Below, in pieces: positions 49,453 through 57,905 of a stretch of 64,000 bases of DNA (position 1 is the stretch's first letter; every line of letters starts with the position of its first letter). The notes under the pieces were generated by a model. It searched no databases, had not been told where the DNA came from, and saw only the letters and a program-made list of their open reading frames with translations. The stretch is from assembly GCA_052146815.1 (NCBI GenBank), contig JBKQMG010000275.1, positions 1-64,000 on the forward strand, written 5' to 3'. This DNA comes from DATJZH01 sp052146815. Lineage in GTDB: Bacteria > Actinomycetota > Actinomycetes > Streptosporangiales > Streptosporangiaceae. The position numbers were made by a program, and so were the translations under genes.

Positions 49453-49634
49453 CGGCTGCTGCGGCCGCGCGACAGCAGGCCGGGCACATCGACGTCGCCG
49501 TCAATCACTTTGGCGACGCCGTAGCCGATCGCGCCGAGCAGCGCCACGATCAGCATGTCGCCGAAGCTGCCGAACACCAGCGCCAGGCCCAGGATCAGCC
49601 CGGTCACGGTCGCCAGGGCAGTGCGGTTCATCAT
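49449..49634 (-). CDS. DUF2273 small membrane protein
   Basis: A 61-residue protein with two hydrophobic segments (LATVTGLILGLALVFGSFGD and MLIVALLGAIGYGVAKVIDG), matching DUF2273 proteins that accompany Asp23. Both ends overlap neighbours by 4 bp, showing tight co-translation. Confidence 0.86.
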   Translation of the reverse strand: MMNRTALATVTGLILGLALVFGSFGDMLIVALLGAIGYGVAKVIDGDVDVPGLLSRGRSSR

Positions 49635-50044
49635 TCAGCTCCAGACTCGGAAACGTCGATATCGGCGATCGTCACGCTGACCAGGCGAATCCCGGTCAGC
49701 GGCGCCAGCGCCGCCGTGATCTCGCTGGCCAGCTCAGCGGCCGGCACCCACCGGGACCGGACCTGCACGCTGACCCGGCCCTCGCTGATCGCGATGCCCG
49801 GCACCCGGCGGCCCGGCAGGTAAGAGGCGACCTCGCCGAAACGGCCGCCATCGAGCGCCGCGACGGCCGGGCACGCGAGTACCGCCGCCGCGACCGCCTC
49901 CACATCGACTCCGTCGATGTGCGTGTCCGCCCTGGGAGGGGGCGCGACGTACGGGGATGCGGCCGGACCGCCCGCCGGATGCGACGTGCCCGGAGCGCCC
50001 GGGGGGCGCGACGTCGCCGGAGCGCCCGCTGGCACGGCGGTCAT
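49631..50044 (-). CDS. Asp23/Gls24-related protein
   Basis: A 137-residue protein: a Pro/Ala/Gly-rich N-terminal tail (residues 1-40) and an Asp23-like domain (VEAVAAAVLACPAVAALDGG, ISEGRVSVQVRSRWV, IRLVSVTIADIDVSESG). It is probably a divergent Asp23 copy that pairs with the other two. Overlaps of 4 bp on both sides place it in the operon. Confidence 0.72.
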   Translation of the reverse strand: MTAVPAGAPATSRPPGAPGTSHPAGGPAASPYVAPPPRADTHIDGVDVEAVAAAVLACPAVAALDGGRFGEVASYLPGRRVPGIAISEGRVSVQVRSRWVPAAELASEITAALAPLTGIRLVSVTIADIDVSESGAE

Positions 50045-50517
50045 GACACTCGGGAGGGGGTGTCCTGGCTATCGTCGTTGCCGGGGAGGTAGACATCGTC
50101 GACGGCGACGTTGATCTCGACCACCTGCAGGCCGGTCATCCGCTCTACTGCCTGCTTGACGTTCCGCTGGATGCTGCGGCCCAGGTCGGCGATGCTCACC
50201 CCGTACTCGACCACGATGTCCAGGTCGATCGCGGCCTCGGTGTCGCCGACCTCCACGCCCACGCCCTGGGCGACGTTCGGCCCGGAACTGCCCGGGATGC
50301 GCTCGCGCATGGCACCGAACGCGCGGGTACTTCCAGTGCCCATCGCATGCACCCCGGCGATTTCCCGGCAGGCCTTTCCGGCGATCTTCTGGACCACGTT
50401 CTCAGCCACGGAGATCTGGCCGTCGTCGGTGGCGAGGCGGTCGCGGGTCGCGGGGCTGGCGGTCGTACTGGTGACCGGCGCCCGGTCGCCGGTGGCGGCC
50501 GCTGCGGGCTGGCTCAT
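50041..50517 (-). CDS. Asp23/Gls24 envelope-stress protein
   Basis: A 158-residue protein and first gene of the Asp23 operon. DGQISVAENVVQKIAGKACR, EIAGVHAMGTGSTRAFGAMR and IDLDIVVEYGVSIADLGRSI are typical Asp23/Gls24 strands. It starts opposite the divergent ECF sigma gene with 246 bp between them. Confidence 0.87.
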   Translation of the reverse strand: MSQPAAAATGDRAPVTSTTASPATRDRLATDDGQISVAENVVQKIAGKACREIAGVHAMGTGSTRAFGAMRERIPGSSGPNVAQGVGVEVGDTEAAIDLDIVVEYGVSIADLGRSIQRNVKQAVERMTGLQVVEINVAVDDVYLPGNDDSQDTPSRVS

Positions 50518-50763
50518 CTGGTGCTCCTTCAGTCATCGGCCTAAGCCGGGACGGTGAATCGTGCTCGGATCTGACAGCGTTGCGTGGCCTCGCCGTCACT
50601 GTGTTAGACACCACAGGGACGAGATCCTCGCAGGATTGATCCGGATATTTCGCTAGCGCCGCCCCGCTAGTGACCCGTAGCGGCCGTCGTACGCCGCCGT
50701 CGGGGGCCCCGCCGCATGTGACAAGCTGGCAGGGCCCGAAAGGGGCGAATCGATGGCGGGCGT

Positions 50764-51312
50764 ATGGAGTCAAGGTCGGAGGCCGAGGACGCCTATCTCG
50801 TTGCCCGCGCCAGGGACGGTTATCTCGATGCCTACGAGATCCTGGTCCAGCGGCACGCCGCCATGGCCTACCGGGTGGCCCTGCGCCTGTCCGGTGATCA
50901 CCACGACGCACAGGACATCGCCCAGGAAGCACTGATCGCGGCCTGGGAGAACCTGCCCCGGTTCAGGGCCGAGTCGTCGTTCGCGACCTGGCTGTACCAG
51001 ATCGTGACCAGGCGGGCGCTCAACAAGGTCAGCCGCAGCCGTGTCGCCGGCTCGCTCGATCTGCTCGGGGACGTCAGCGAGCCCGGCTGCGAGCCCGCCG
51101 CGCAGGCCGAGCGGAACCTCGCCATCGACGCGGTGACCGATGCGCTCGCCGCACTGCCTTTCCCGCAGCGTGCCGTCGTCGTCCTGCATCATCTTGAAGG
51201 GCTGTCCTACGCTGAGGTCGCTGAGGTGACCGGCAGTACGGTCCCGGCTGTCCGGAGCCACCTGTTCCGGGCGAGGCGCACACTGGGCACAACGCTGGAG
51301 GCGTGGAAGTGA
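50764..51312 (+). CDS. ECF RNA polymerase sigma factor
   Basis: A 182-residue sigma factor. Region 2 has AYEILVQRHAAMAYRVALRL and SFATWLYQIVTRRALNKVSR; region 4 has LAALPFPQRAVVVLHHLEGL and AEVAEVTGSTVPAVRSHLFR. The next gene, 7 bp downstream, carries an anti-sigma zinc motif. The divergent Asp23 operon is the likely target. The ATG at 50764 has only a weak ribosome site. Confidence 0.9.
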   Translation: MESRSEAEDAYLVARARDGYLDAYEILVQRHAAMAYRVALRLSGDHHDAQDIAQEALIAAWENLPRFRAESSFATWLYQIVTRRALNKVSRSRVAGSLDLLGDVSEPGCEPAAQAERNLAIDAVTDALAALPFPQRAVVVLHHLEGLSYAEVAEVTGSTVPAVRSHLFRARRTLGTTLEAWK

Positions 51313-51319
51313 GCAGACC

Positions 51320-51976
51320 GTGACCGATCCGGCTTCACGTGGCTCCGCCGCCAGCGATCTGCTGAGTGCCGCCACACTGCCCTGCGGCGCCGATATCGAC
51401 CTGCTGCTCGAGCAGGTCGCCGACGGCCGAGCGGGCAGCCTCGACGCTCATCAGCGGGACTGCGTGCACTGCCAGGCCGCCATCGCCGAGTTCGCCGCCC
51501 TGTGGGAGCCCGTAGGCGAGCTTGCCGCGACGCCGGTGGCCGCCCCGCCGGGCCTGACCTCCGCGGTGATCGGCAGGATCCGGACTCTGATCAAGGACGT
51601 GTGGTACACGCTCCAGGTCACTGACCTGGGTTCCATCCGCGCCGCGGCGCGGGTCGTCGCGGGCCTGGCCCGCGATAGCGCGCGGAGCGTTCCAGGCGTC
51701 CGGGTCGCGTTCGGCCGCAGCACCCAGGGCAGGATGCCCGCTCTCGCCGAGCAGGCAACGCTCCGGCACCGCCACCCGCATTCTGCCGTGGGCGTGCTGG
51801 GCCGCACCGCGGTGGTAGATCTGGCCGTTGCGGTGACTTACGGCGACTCGGTGCAGGCGGTAGCCCGCGATATCCAGCGCCAGGTCACCTCGACGCTGCG
51901 GGAGACCCTCGGCTTGCAGACCGTGGTGGTGAACGTCGTCATCGACGACGTCCTGGACGACGAGACCGGCCAGTGA
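51320..51976 (+). CDS. Anti-sigma zinc motif fused to an Asp23/Gls24 domain
   Basis: A 218-residue protein with a GTG start 7 bp after the sigma gene. Residues 20-65 look like a ZAS/zf-HC2 anti-sigma domain (ADIDLLLEQVADGRAGSLDA with His44-x3-Cys48-x2-Cys51, HQRDCVHC). Residues about 105-218 form an Asp23 domain (SIRAAARVVAGLARDSARSV, AVVDLAVAVTYGDSVQAVAR, LQTVVVNVVIDDVLDDE). No membrane span is seen, so it would be a soluble anti-sigma whose sensor is the Asp23 domain. It may bind the Asp23 lattice encoded on the other side, releasing the sigma factor when the lattice is disturbed; that is inference. Confidence 0.8.
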   Translation: MTDPASRGSAASDLLSAATLPCGADIDLLLEQVADGRAGSLDAHQRDCVHCQAAIAEFAALWEPVGELAATPVAAPPGLTSAVIGRIRTLIKDVWYTLQVTDLGSIRAAARVVAGLARDSARSVPGVRVAFGRSTQGRMPALAEQATLRHRHPHSAVGVLGRTAVVDLAVAVTYGDSVQAVARDIQRQVTSTLRETLGLQTVVVNVVIDDVLDDETGQ

Positions 51977-52030
51977 CCTGACCGCCTGGCGCTGCCTCTT
52001 CAGCTCGGGCCGCGTGCACCCGACTGCGGG

Positions 52031-52261
52031 CTAGTGCACCCGCCGAGCGCGCTGGCGCGGGAAGAAGCGGTTTCTCAGCCTCTCGGCCAGCCGCCCGGGC
52101 CAGCGACGACGCGGTACTGCGACGACGCGCGGCTGCGGCTCCGGCCCGCCTTTCTGCTCCTCGAGGTCCGCCAGGCCGGCGATGAAGACGTCCGGGTTGC
52201 CGCCCAGGTCCGGGTGATTGGCACGGATGAATGCCCTGCGGCGGTGCTGATGCTCATCCAT
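52031..52261 (-). CDS. Small J-domain-like (HPD motif) protein
   Basis: A 76-residue, Arg-rich protein. RRAFIRANHPDLGGNPDVF contains the HPD tripeptide of J-domains in a short helix-loop-helix, followed by a basic C-terminus (AERLRNRFFPRQRARRVH). It is too short for a full J-domain. A possible co-chaperone fragment or DNA-binding peptide; the function is unknown. Confidence 0.6.
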   Translation of the reverse strand: MDEHQHRRRAFIRANHPDLGGNPDVFIAGLADLEEQKGGPEPQPRVVAVPRRRWPGRLAERLRNRFFPRQRARRVH

Positions 52262-52381
52262 CCGCTGGCACTATCCGGTCAGTCCTTGTGCCCATCGACG
52301 GCGCTGGCCATGGCCGCGGACGCCCGGGCAGCCGTGACTGGGCACTCTGCATGACGTCATCCGAGCCGACCGGGATAGCGG

Positions 52382-52606
52382 CTAAGGCTGGCGCCCGAAG
52401 ACGAAGTAGGCGAGTGGCGCGACCCCGGCCGTGTTGACCGCCAGAGCTACCCCCCACATCCACTTCGAGCCCCGGACCTGGCTGGCCGGCCGACGCTTGA
52501 GGTCGATCGCCGCCGCCACCTTAAGGCACGCCTCGGCAGCTCCCGCGACAATGAGTACCCGGCGGGTGCGCGGGCTGAGATCGCTCCACCGCTTCTTATG
52601 AGCCAT
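52382..52606 (-). CDS. Small membrane protein, PLDc_N/DUF5652-like
   Basis: A 74-residue protein from ATG 52606 (MAHKKRWSDLSPRTRR). One hydrophobic segment precedes KRRPASQVRGSKWMWGVALA, a W-containing hairpin seen in small PLDc_N-type proteins, and LAYFVFGRQP ends it. The function is unknown. Confidence 0.6.
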   Translation of the reverse strand: MAHKKRWSDLSPRTRRVLIVAGAAEACLKVAAAIDLKRRPASQVRGSKWMWGVALAVNTAGVAPLAYFVFGRQP

Positions 52607-52847
52607 GACAACCTCCGCGAGCACTGCAGGGGAATCGCTGCTGGGCTGAACCCTATCTCTGGGCGCCGCGTCCCACTACTGATGATCGGCCCGGCGGGTC
52701 ACCAGGCTTGTGCCGGGAACGACCACGCGCTCTGCGAACTCGGGCGCTCTGATGGTCCTGGGCGAGGTTCGGTACTCCAGGGCGCCCGCGGAGGAAGTCC
52801 CGGCTCCGGGACGGCGCGGGTGCCGTAGACTATCGGGGTTTCCACCT

Positions 52848-52920
52848 GCGCTCGTAGCTCAACGGATAGAGCATCTGACTACGGATCAGAAGGTTGGGGG
52901 TTCGAGTCCCTCCGAGCGCA
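52848..52920 (+). tRNA. tRNA-Arg (anticodon ACG)
   Basis: A 73-nt cloverleaf. The acceptor stem GCGCTCG pairs with CGAGCGC and discriminator A, the D-arm is TAGCTCAACGGATAGAGCA, the anticodon stem CTGAC/ATCAG encloses TACGG-type loop with ACG at its centre, and the T-arm is GGGGGTTCGAGTCCCTC. CCA follows at 52921-52923. The gene stays intact because the integrated element restores its 3' end, which is also attL. Confidence 0.95.
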
Positions 52921-52922
52921 CC
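52879..52922 (+). repeat. attL, 44-bp direct repeat in the tRNA-Arg 3' half
   Basis: These 44 bases, from the anticodon loop through the 3' end of tRNA-Arg, are identical to 60693-60736. Flanking bases differ at both ends, so the repeat is 44 bp exactly. It marks the left junction of an integrated element. Confidence 0.93.
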
Positions 52923-52993
52923 ACATTTCCCGCAGGTCAGGGCTTCTTTATCCAGTTGTCAGGCGATCCTTCAAGATCATGAAGGGCCGCGGA

Positions 52994-53011
52994 TGTCACA
53001 GATTTGTCACA
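52994..53011 (+). repeat. Left-end arm-type repeat, TGTCACA twice on an 11-bp period
   Basis: TGTCACA occurs at 52994-53000 and 53005-53011, overlapping the integrase stop codon. The same pair with the same 11-bp period occurs near the right end at 60559-60576. This is the layout of integrase or excisionase arm sites. Confidence 0.6.
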
Positions 53012-53996
53012 TAGCGCTGACGATGCGGCTGAGCGCCGCGCCGGCAACGGCCATGTCCTCGGGCCGTGCATGGGTGTAGGTGGCCACATTGACGGCCACG
53101 GTGTGACCGCACCAGGCGGCCCTAATGTGGTCCGGCACGCCGGCGGCGGCCATCAGGCTGCTGACGGTGTGCCTTGCGTCGTGCAGGCGGATCACAGGGA
53201 CGCCGGCCTCGCGGCAGAGTCGCGCGAACTCGTCCGAGTACCGCTCCGGGTGCAGCGGCCGGCCCCGCTCGTCCACAGCGATGTAGCCGCTGTCCTCGTA
53301 CGCCGCGCCCGCCGCCATGCGCTCTTCTCGCTGGCGCTTGCGCAGGCTGCGCAGCGCGGCCAGCGTGTCAGCATCGAGAGGCAGCGTCCTGGTGCCGCGG
53401 TCCGACTTGGGCATCTTCTCGATGACCCGGCCGTCGGCCAGCACCCTGGACCTGTTCACGGTGATGGTCCCGGCGTCGGCGTCGAAGTCGTCATCCCACC
53501 GCTCGCCGAGCACCTCGCCGCGCCGTTCGCCCAGTGCCGACAGCCTCCAGCAGGCATGCAGCCGGTCGGCGACTGCGGCGGCCAGGAACTTGCGTAGCTG
53601 CTCCTCTGACCACGTAGTGCCGGCTCGCTTCGGCTGGCTGGGCATCTTCGCGTACCGGGCCGGGTTGACGGCCAGATGTCCGTCCTGGCAGGCCAGCTCG
53701 AACGCGGCCGTCATCCTGCCGAGCGTGAGCCGCACCGAGCGCGGCCCGAGGCCGGTGCCCGGCTTTCCGCCACGCTTGCGGCCTTCGGCGAGCAGCCAGT
53801 CCCTTGGATCCTCCACGTCCTGCCTGGTGATGGACCGCGCCTTGCGCTTGCCGAGCCGCTCGCGGACTGGCTGAAGCGCGCCCGCGTACGAGACCGCCGT
53901 GTTGGCGGCCTTCTCGAAGCTCGCGGACTTCAGGTAGTCGTTGCACACCTCGTTGACGTCGCCGTCCCACCTGGGCACGTAGTTGCCGTCATGCAC
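53007..53996 (-). CDS. int: Tyrosine-family site-specific integrase
   Basis: A 329-residue recombinase reading towards the tRNA. The core-binding SAM-like domain (VNEVCNDYLKSASFEKAANT; GLGPRSVRLTLGRMTAAFEL) is followed by the catalytic domain: Arg159 in ALGERRGEVLG, Lys in KMPKSDRGTRTLPL, His272-x2-Arg275 in RLHDARHTVSSLM, His298 in AAWCGHTVAVNV and Tyr307 in ATYTHARPEDM. It lacks the N-terminal arm-binding extension of most actinomycete integrases; its start coincides with the point where the next gene is cut, so the 5' end may be missing. Confidence 0.9.
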   Translation of the reverse strand: MHDGNYVPRWDGDVNEVCNDYLKSASFEKAANTAVSYAGALQPVRERLGKRKARSITRQDVEDPRDWLLAEGRKRGGKPGTGLGPRSVRLTLGRMTAAFELACQDGHLAVNPARYAKMPSQPKRAGTTWSEEQLRKFLAAAVADRLHACWRLSALGERRGEVLGERWDDDFDADAGTITVNRSRVLADGRVIEKMPKSDRGTRTLPLDADTLAALRSLRKRQREERMAAGAAYEDSGYIAVDERGRPLHPERYSDEFARLCREAGVPVIRLHDARHTVSSLMAAAGVPDHIRAAWCGHTVAVNVATYTHARPEDMAVAGAALSRIVSAM

Positions 53997-53999
53997 CTG

Positions 54000-54779
54000 G
54001 CCGGTTATGCGGGCGACGGCCTTTTGATGGTGCTGGCCGTCGCCGGTGCCATCCTGGTCGTTCTAGCCGGGAAGCGATTGGACACAGCTCTGGCTACGGT
54101 TCTCGCCGCCGCGGTATTTCTGGTGCCCGCAGGCCAGGCTTACTCGCTCTCGGACACTTCGCTGGGTGAGCACATGGTGTACGGGACGTGGCTTGGCTCC
54201 ATAGCCGCGGGCGCCGGAATAGCGCTGCTGTTCAGAGGCGAGGGCCTTGGCGTTGCCAAACGGCGAGCACTGGTGGCTGGCGCTTGTGCCCTAGCCGCCT
54301 TCGTTGTGATCAGCAGCTGGCAAGGCGCATGGTACAACCGTAACTCCTGGGCAAATTCGGCTGCCTACACCGCAGCGCTGCGACGCGATATCCCGAAGAC
54401 CGGCTCGATCTATGTCCTGGACAACTCCGGCGGAACGCTGGCCGTATCCCAGTTCTATACTCCGCAGGGGCTCGACTGGTCGCGCTGGCAGGATGCCAAC
54501 CTGCTATTGGGGAGCCCTGCGACTTCATTGCAGCAGGATTCCCCGGCCACGGTCGTGTTGTTTTACCACACGTCGCTGTCGCTCTCAGCCAAGGCCCTGT
54601 TCAAGAAGGCCGGTATCAGCGCCAATCAGGAACTCCTCAACCTATCGGCCGCCGGCGTCCCCGGACTGGCTAGCCTGACCTCCGCGCTCGAACACAGCAG
54701 CAGCTACCGGCTTGCCTCCATCGGTTCATACAGCACCGGTATCGATCCTGGCGTGTTCGCGATTTGGGTGAAGCGGTGA
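54000..54779 (+). pseudogene. 5'-truncated GT39/ArnT-like glycosyltransferase, C-terminal half
   Basis: A frame without a start continues from the integrase 5' end and encodes HLAGYAGDGLLMVLAVAG, several membrane spans, and a soluble C-terminal domain (NSGGTLAVSQFYTPQGLDWS) ending WVKR. This is the distal half of a membrane glycosyltransferase of the GT39/dolichyl-phosphate type. The catalytic first loop is absent. The truncation at about 54000 is back-to-back with the integrase, suggesting a recombination joint. The stop overlaps the next gene by 4 bp. Confidence 0.75.
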
Positions 54780-56312
54780 ATCGAGCCGGGAAACCGGCCG
54801 AAATAGTAGCGCTGCTCGCCCTGATCGCCGTGGCGGGAGCGCTGCGGTTCTGGCACCTTGACTCGACAGGCTGGCAGTACGACGAGATCGTCTACCACGA
54901 GGCCGCTACCAACCTGATCACTCACGCGGGCCTCACGGAGAAAATCACCTACGGCAAGCTTTATCAGCCCTTCCTCTATCAGCCCCCTGGTACCCGTACC
55001 TGCTGGCCGGGTGGTTCAAGGTCACCGGCGCAGCGACGATCTACAGCGCAAGGGTCCTCGGCGTCCTTTTTCTATCTGCTCGCTGATCCTGGCCTGGCTG
55101 TTTATCCGGCGGCAACGCGGCGGCACAATCGCGACTTACGCGGTAATGCCACTGGCGTTCGACGGCTGGCTCCTGTACGTCGACCGGGTCTCCTACATCG
55201 AGAACCTGGTCATGGTCGCCGTGCTGGCCGCGTTCCTGTGCTACCAGCGGGCGCTCGACGGCCCGGCGTCCCTGCGCCGGTTCGCGCTGGCCGGGGCACT
55301 GTTCGGCGTTGCCGGGTGCCTCAAGTACACCGGTGTGTACGTGATCCTGGCAGCGGCGCTGAGCTGGCTGGTGCTGCGCAGATACCACCGCGGCCACTTG
55401 GTCATGATGGCCACGGCGTTGCTGGTACTCGTAGTAGACCAGCTCGTCCTCGTCGCCTGGTGGGGAAGCGCCTACCTCTCCGAGACCAGCGTGCAGGTCA
55501 AGCGGGTCCTCGGACTCCAGTCCTCCGGCGGCACGCTGACCTCGCCGACGGCGCTGGCTCACCTGATGTTCGCCCAGTACCACATCTTCGCGGTGAGCTT
55601 CGTCCTCGGCCTTGCGGGCGTGTTCTTCGTCCTCCGGTACCTGATCCGGTGCTACCGGGCACGATCCTGGGAGCCAGTACAGGGGCAGGTCGTCCTGTTC
55701 TCCTGGGCGTTTGCCGGAATGCTCACCTTCGGCCTGTCGAACCTCCGGCTGCCGCAGTACTTCTCCCTCATCCTCATCCCGCTATACCTGCTGTTCTGGA
55801 CGGAGATAGGCGGAGTAACGAGCCGGAGGGTCCTGACCGCACTGTGCGGCGCAGCGGTGGTCCTGGGCCTTGGCTCGTACTGGCTGGGCACCCGCGAGCA
55901 GGCGGTCAACCCGGAACAGAATGTGCAGGAGTACGTCGCCGCGCACGTCCCGCGCGGGGCGGTGATGATCGCTGACGAGCAGATCGGCGACCTGCTGACG
56001 CAGCCTTACTGCCGGGAGCAGCAAGCCGACCCGTGCCTGCACAAGGCGACGTACGCGGTCACCTGGGACACCTACCTCCAGAAGACTCAGGCGCTCGGCG
56101 ATGCTGCGTTTGCTGAGGAGTTCGCCGGCGCGACCCGGCTGTATTCGTCGTCGGGGTTCACCGGCACGGCGACGGTGTGGCGGCTGCACCCGACAGCAGC
56201 GATCGACCCACCGCCAGTCGTCGGGGCCGACGTAGCCGCGAACCAGGACTACCCGCGGGCCTACGCCGCCAGCCAGGGACGGGCGATCCTCGGTACACCC
56301 ACCGCAAGCTAA
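54776..56312 (+). pseudogene. GT39/ArnT-like glycosyltransferase with two frameshifts
   Basis: Three frames reconstruct one protein of about 510 residues. The start (GTG 54776) gives ALRFWHLDSTGWQYDEIVYH with the conserved Asp-Glu of the first loop. A base is missing in the C run at 54983-54987, after which WYPYLLAGWFKVTGAATIYS reads; another is missing in the T run at 55067-55071, after which SLILAWLFIRRQRGGTIATY and ten or so spans follow. Both breaks are in homopolymers, so sequencing error is possible. The substrate would be a polyprenyl-linked sugar. Confidence 0.75.
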
Positions 56313-57133
56313 AGGCGGCCGCGGTCGGGCTGGTGTGGGACCTGTGCTCGCCGAGGTTTGATTCCAGTGCGGTGCGGCGGTGCGCCGAGTCGCTGTCACC
56401 GGCCGACGTCACCATCCTGGTGAAGCAGGCAGCGGCTGACCACCTGGCCGTGCAGTTCCGGCCGCTGATCCGCGTCGGACCGCCGTCGGACTGGACCTTC
56501 CCGAGGCGGTCGTGGGAGGGCTACATAGTCCCGCCCAGCTCGGAGAAATTCGCCAAGTCCATCCTCGCCGCCGAACGGCCCTACCTTGAGATCGCGCGGC
56601 GGTACCACGTCAAGCAGGTCATGGCCGGCACCGAGCTTGACGGCTGGAAGGGCACCCAGTGGCAGGACTGGCTCCTGGCGCAGGAACGCGCGCTGTGCGG
56701 GTGCCAGGTGTCATTGGCCGACTCCATCCAGCGGCTGGGCTCGCTGCCCGCGGGTGCGGACGGCTTGGACTACTACCCGCACACCACTCTGACACCGGGC
56801 GCGTCTCAAGCTGCCGTCACTGCTGCGATCGAGCAGCCCCTTGACGCCGTCCCGGCATCGATCCGGACGCAGCTGACTCTGACCGAGGAGTCCATCATGG
56901 CGACCGCGGGCGCCTACAGGCACCCGGCAGAGTGGAACATCGGTGGAAGGCCGGATCCGCAAGTACAGGAACGGTGGTTCACCGGCATGTGCCAAGCTGC
57001 GGCTCGCTATCATCTTGCTGGGCTGTACTTCTACGAGATCCCGCTGAGTGACAGCATCAGTAACCCCGATCCGTTCCCCGCGTTCTTCGTGGGGACGGCG
57101 GCCGCGAAGGCCATCGCCAGCTGCGAAAGCTGA
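56177..57133 (+). CDS. Glycoside-hydrolase-like TIM-barrel protein, 5' end uncertain
   Basis: Homology-like sequence begins near residue 47 (about 56313), right after the stop of the preceding gene: AVGLVWDLCSPRFDSS, DHLAVQFRPLIRVGPPSDW, VKQVMAGTELDGWKG and AGLYFYEIPLSDSISN. The layout, with a Glu after the fourth and last strands, recalls GH113-like barrels. The frame is open back to a GTG at 56177, but that part overlaps the glycosyltransferase gene and does not look real; alternatively both genes are one reading frame split by an indel. The role may be trimming of a surface polysaccharide. Confidence 0.5.
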   Translation: MAAAPDSSDRPTASRRGRRSREPGLPAGLRRQPGTGDPRYTHRKLKAAAVGLVWDLCSPRFDSSAVRRCAESLSPADVTILVKQAAADHLAVQFRPLIRVGPPSDWTFPRRSWEGYIVPPSSEKFAKSILAAERPYLEIARRYHVKQVMAGTELDGWKGTQWQDWLLAQERALCGCQVSLADSIQRLGSLPAGADGLDYYPHTTLTPGASQAAVTAAIEQPLDAVPASIRTQLTLTEESIMATAGAYRHPAEWNIGGRPDPQVQERWFTGMCQAAARYHLAGLYFYEIPLSDSISNPDPFPAFFVGTAAAKAIASCES

Positions 57134-57229
57134 CTCAAAGCTTCCCGGCTCGCCTGACGGCGGAGGGCAGGCGAGCCCCGGGGATATCGGCCGGCCGAAG
57201 CGGCTCCGCTTAGTTCGCCCAGGCGGTTG

Positions 57230-57610
57230 ATGGTCGCGATGGGAGAGCTGACCGGCGAGATAGCCAGCTCCCCGCGAGTCCTCGGACCGGGCATCGGCGC
57301 GGGTGTGCTCATCCTGAACGGGGTGCCCGGCGTCTACGAGGTGAAATACGCGGCAGCAGAGGGCGGCGAGAGACTGCACGTCGGCAAGGCTTCGGATCTC
57401 CGCATGCGTATCCGCCAAGGCCTCGTGGAGGGGAAGGCTCTGCATTCGGCTGGCAAGCGGATACGCGCGGAAGAGGACGTGAGCCTATTGGTGGATCCGG
57501 TGGGCTGTCACGGACAGACCCGGAGCCGCAGAGGAGGAGCTACACCGCCTGTCCGCGTAGCCCATGGCGGCCTGCCCAGGTACATCGTTCGGATCCACCA
57601 AGATAGATAG
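57230..57610 (+). pseudogene. GIY-YIG nuclease-domain protein, frameshifted
   Basis: The N-terminal part has GVPGVYEVKYAAAEGG and RLHVGKASDLRMRIRQGL, the GIY (GVY) and YIG (HVG) elements with a following Arg. Near 57494 the sequence needs a one-base shift to read RWAVTDRPGAAEEELHRL (with the conserved Glu region), then shifts back near 57555 for VAHGGLPRYIVRIHQDR. The two changes cancel. The start is ATG 57230 or 57239. It could be a nuclease remnant or an intact gene with sequencing indels. Confidence 0.65.
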
Positions 57611-57787
57611 ATGGTCGCCCTCCGATCGCGCCGCTTGCAGACCCTCCTGGGTGTGCCTCTTGATGACCTGCAATACCAGCACCTCGAAGCGCTGGTGACT
57701 AACCATGTCAGCGAGGCGTTTGACCTGGACTTCAAGGAAACGCTGTACGGATCTGCGCGTTCACGTCCAGCGCGGCGAACAGGCTGA
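57611..57787 (+). pseudogene. N-terminal fragment of an AlbA_2 (Schlafen-like) domain protein
   Basis: A 58-codon frame starts LRSRRLQTLLGVPLDDLQYQ and continues to EAFDLDFKETLYG. This is the typical beginning of AlbA_2-domain proteins found beside defence and mobile genes. After about 57750 the similarity stops and the DNA instead codes, on the other strand, for an FtsK fragment. The rest of the gene is gone. Confidence 0.6.
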
Positions 57788-57905
57788 GGATGCGAAGTGC
57801 CATCGTCTTGCCCATGCGGGGCATCGCGCCGATGAGCATGCTGGCGAACATCAGCAGAGCTGGCGCCGGGTCTCGCTCTGGCAGGTGGGCCCGGCGCCGG
57901 GACTA
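57750..57905 (-). pseudogene. Fragment of an FtsK/SpoIIIE-type (TraSA) conjugative translocase
   Basis: About 50 codons in one frame: AHLPERDPAPALLMFASMLI then GAMPRMGKTMALRILSLFAA. The GAMPRMGKT Walker A and the preceding LLMFASML are characteristic of the pumps that move AICE DNA as double strands. Both ends are missing; the left side is cut at the AlbA_2 fragment. Not functional. Confidence 0.75.
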
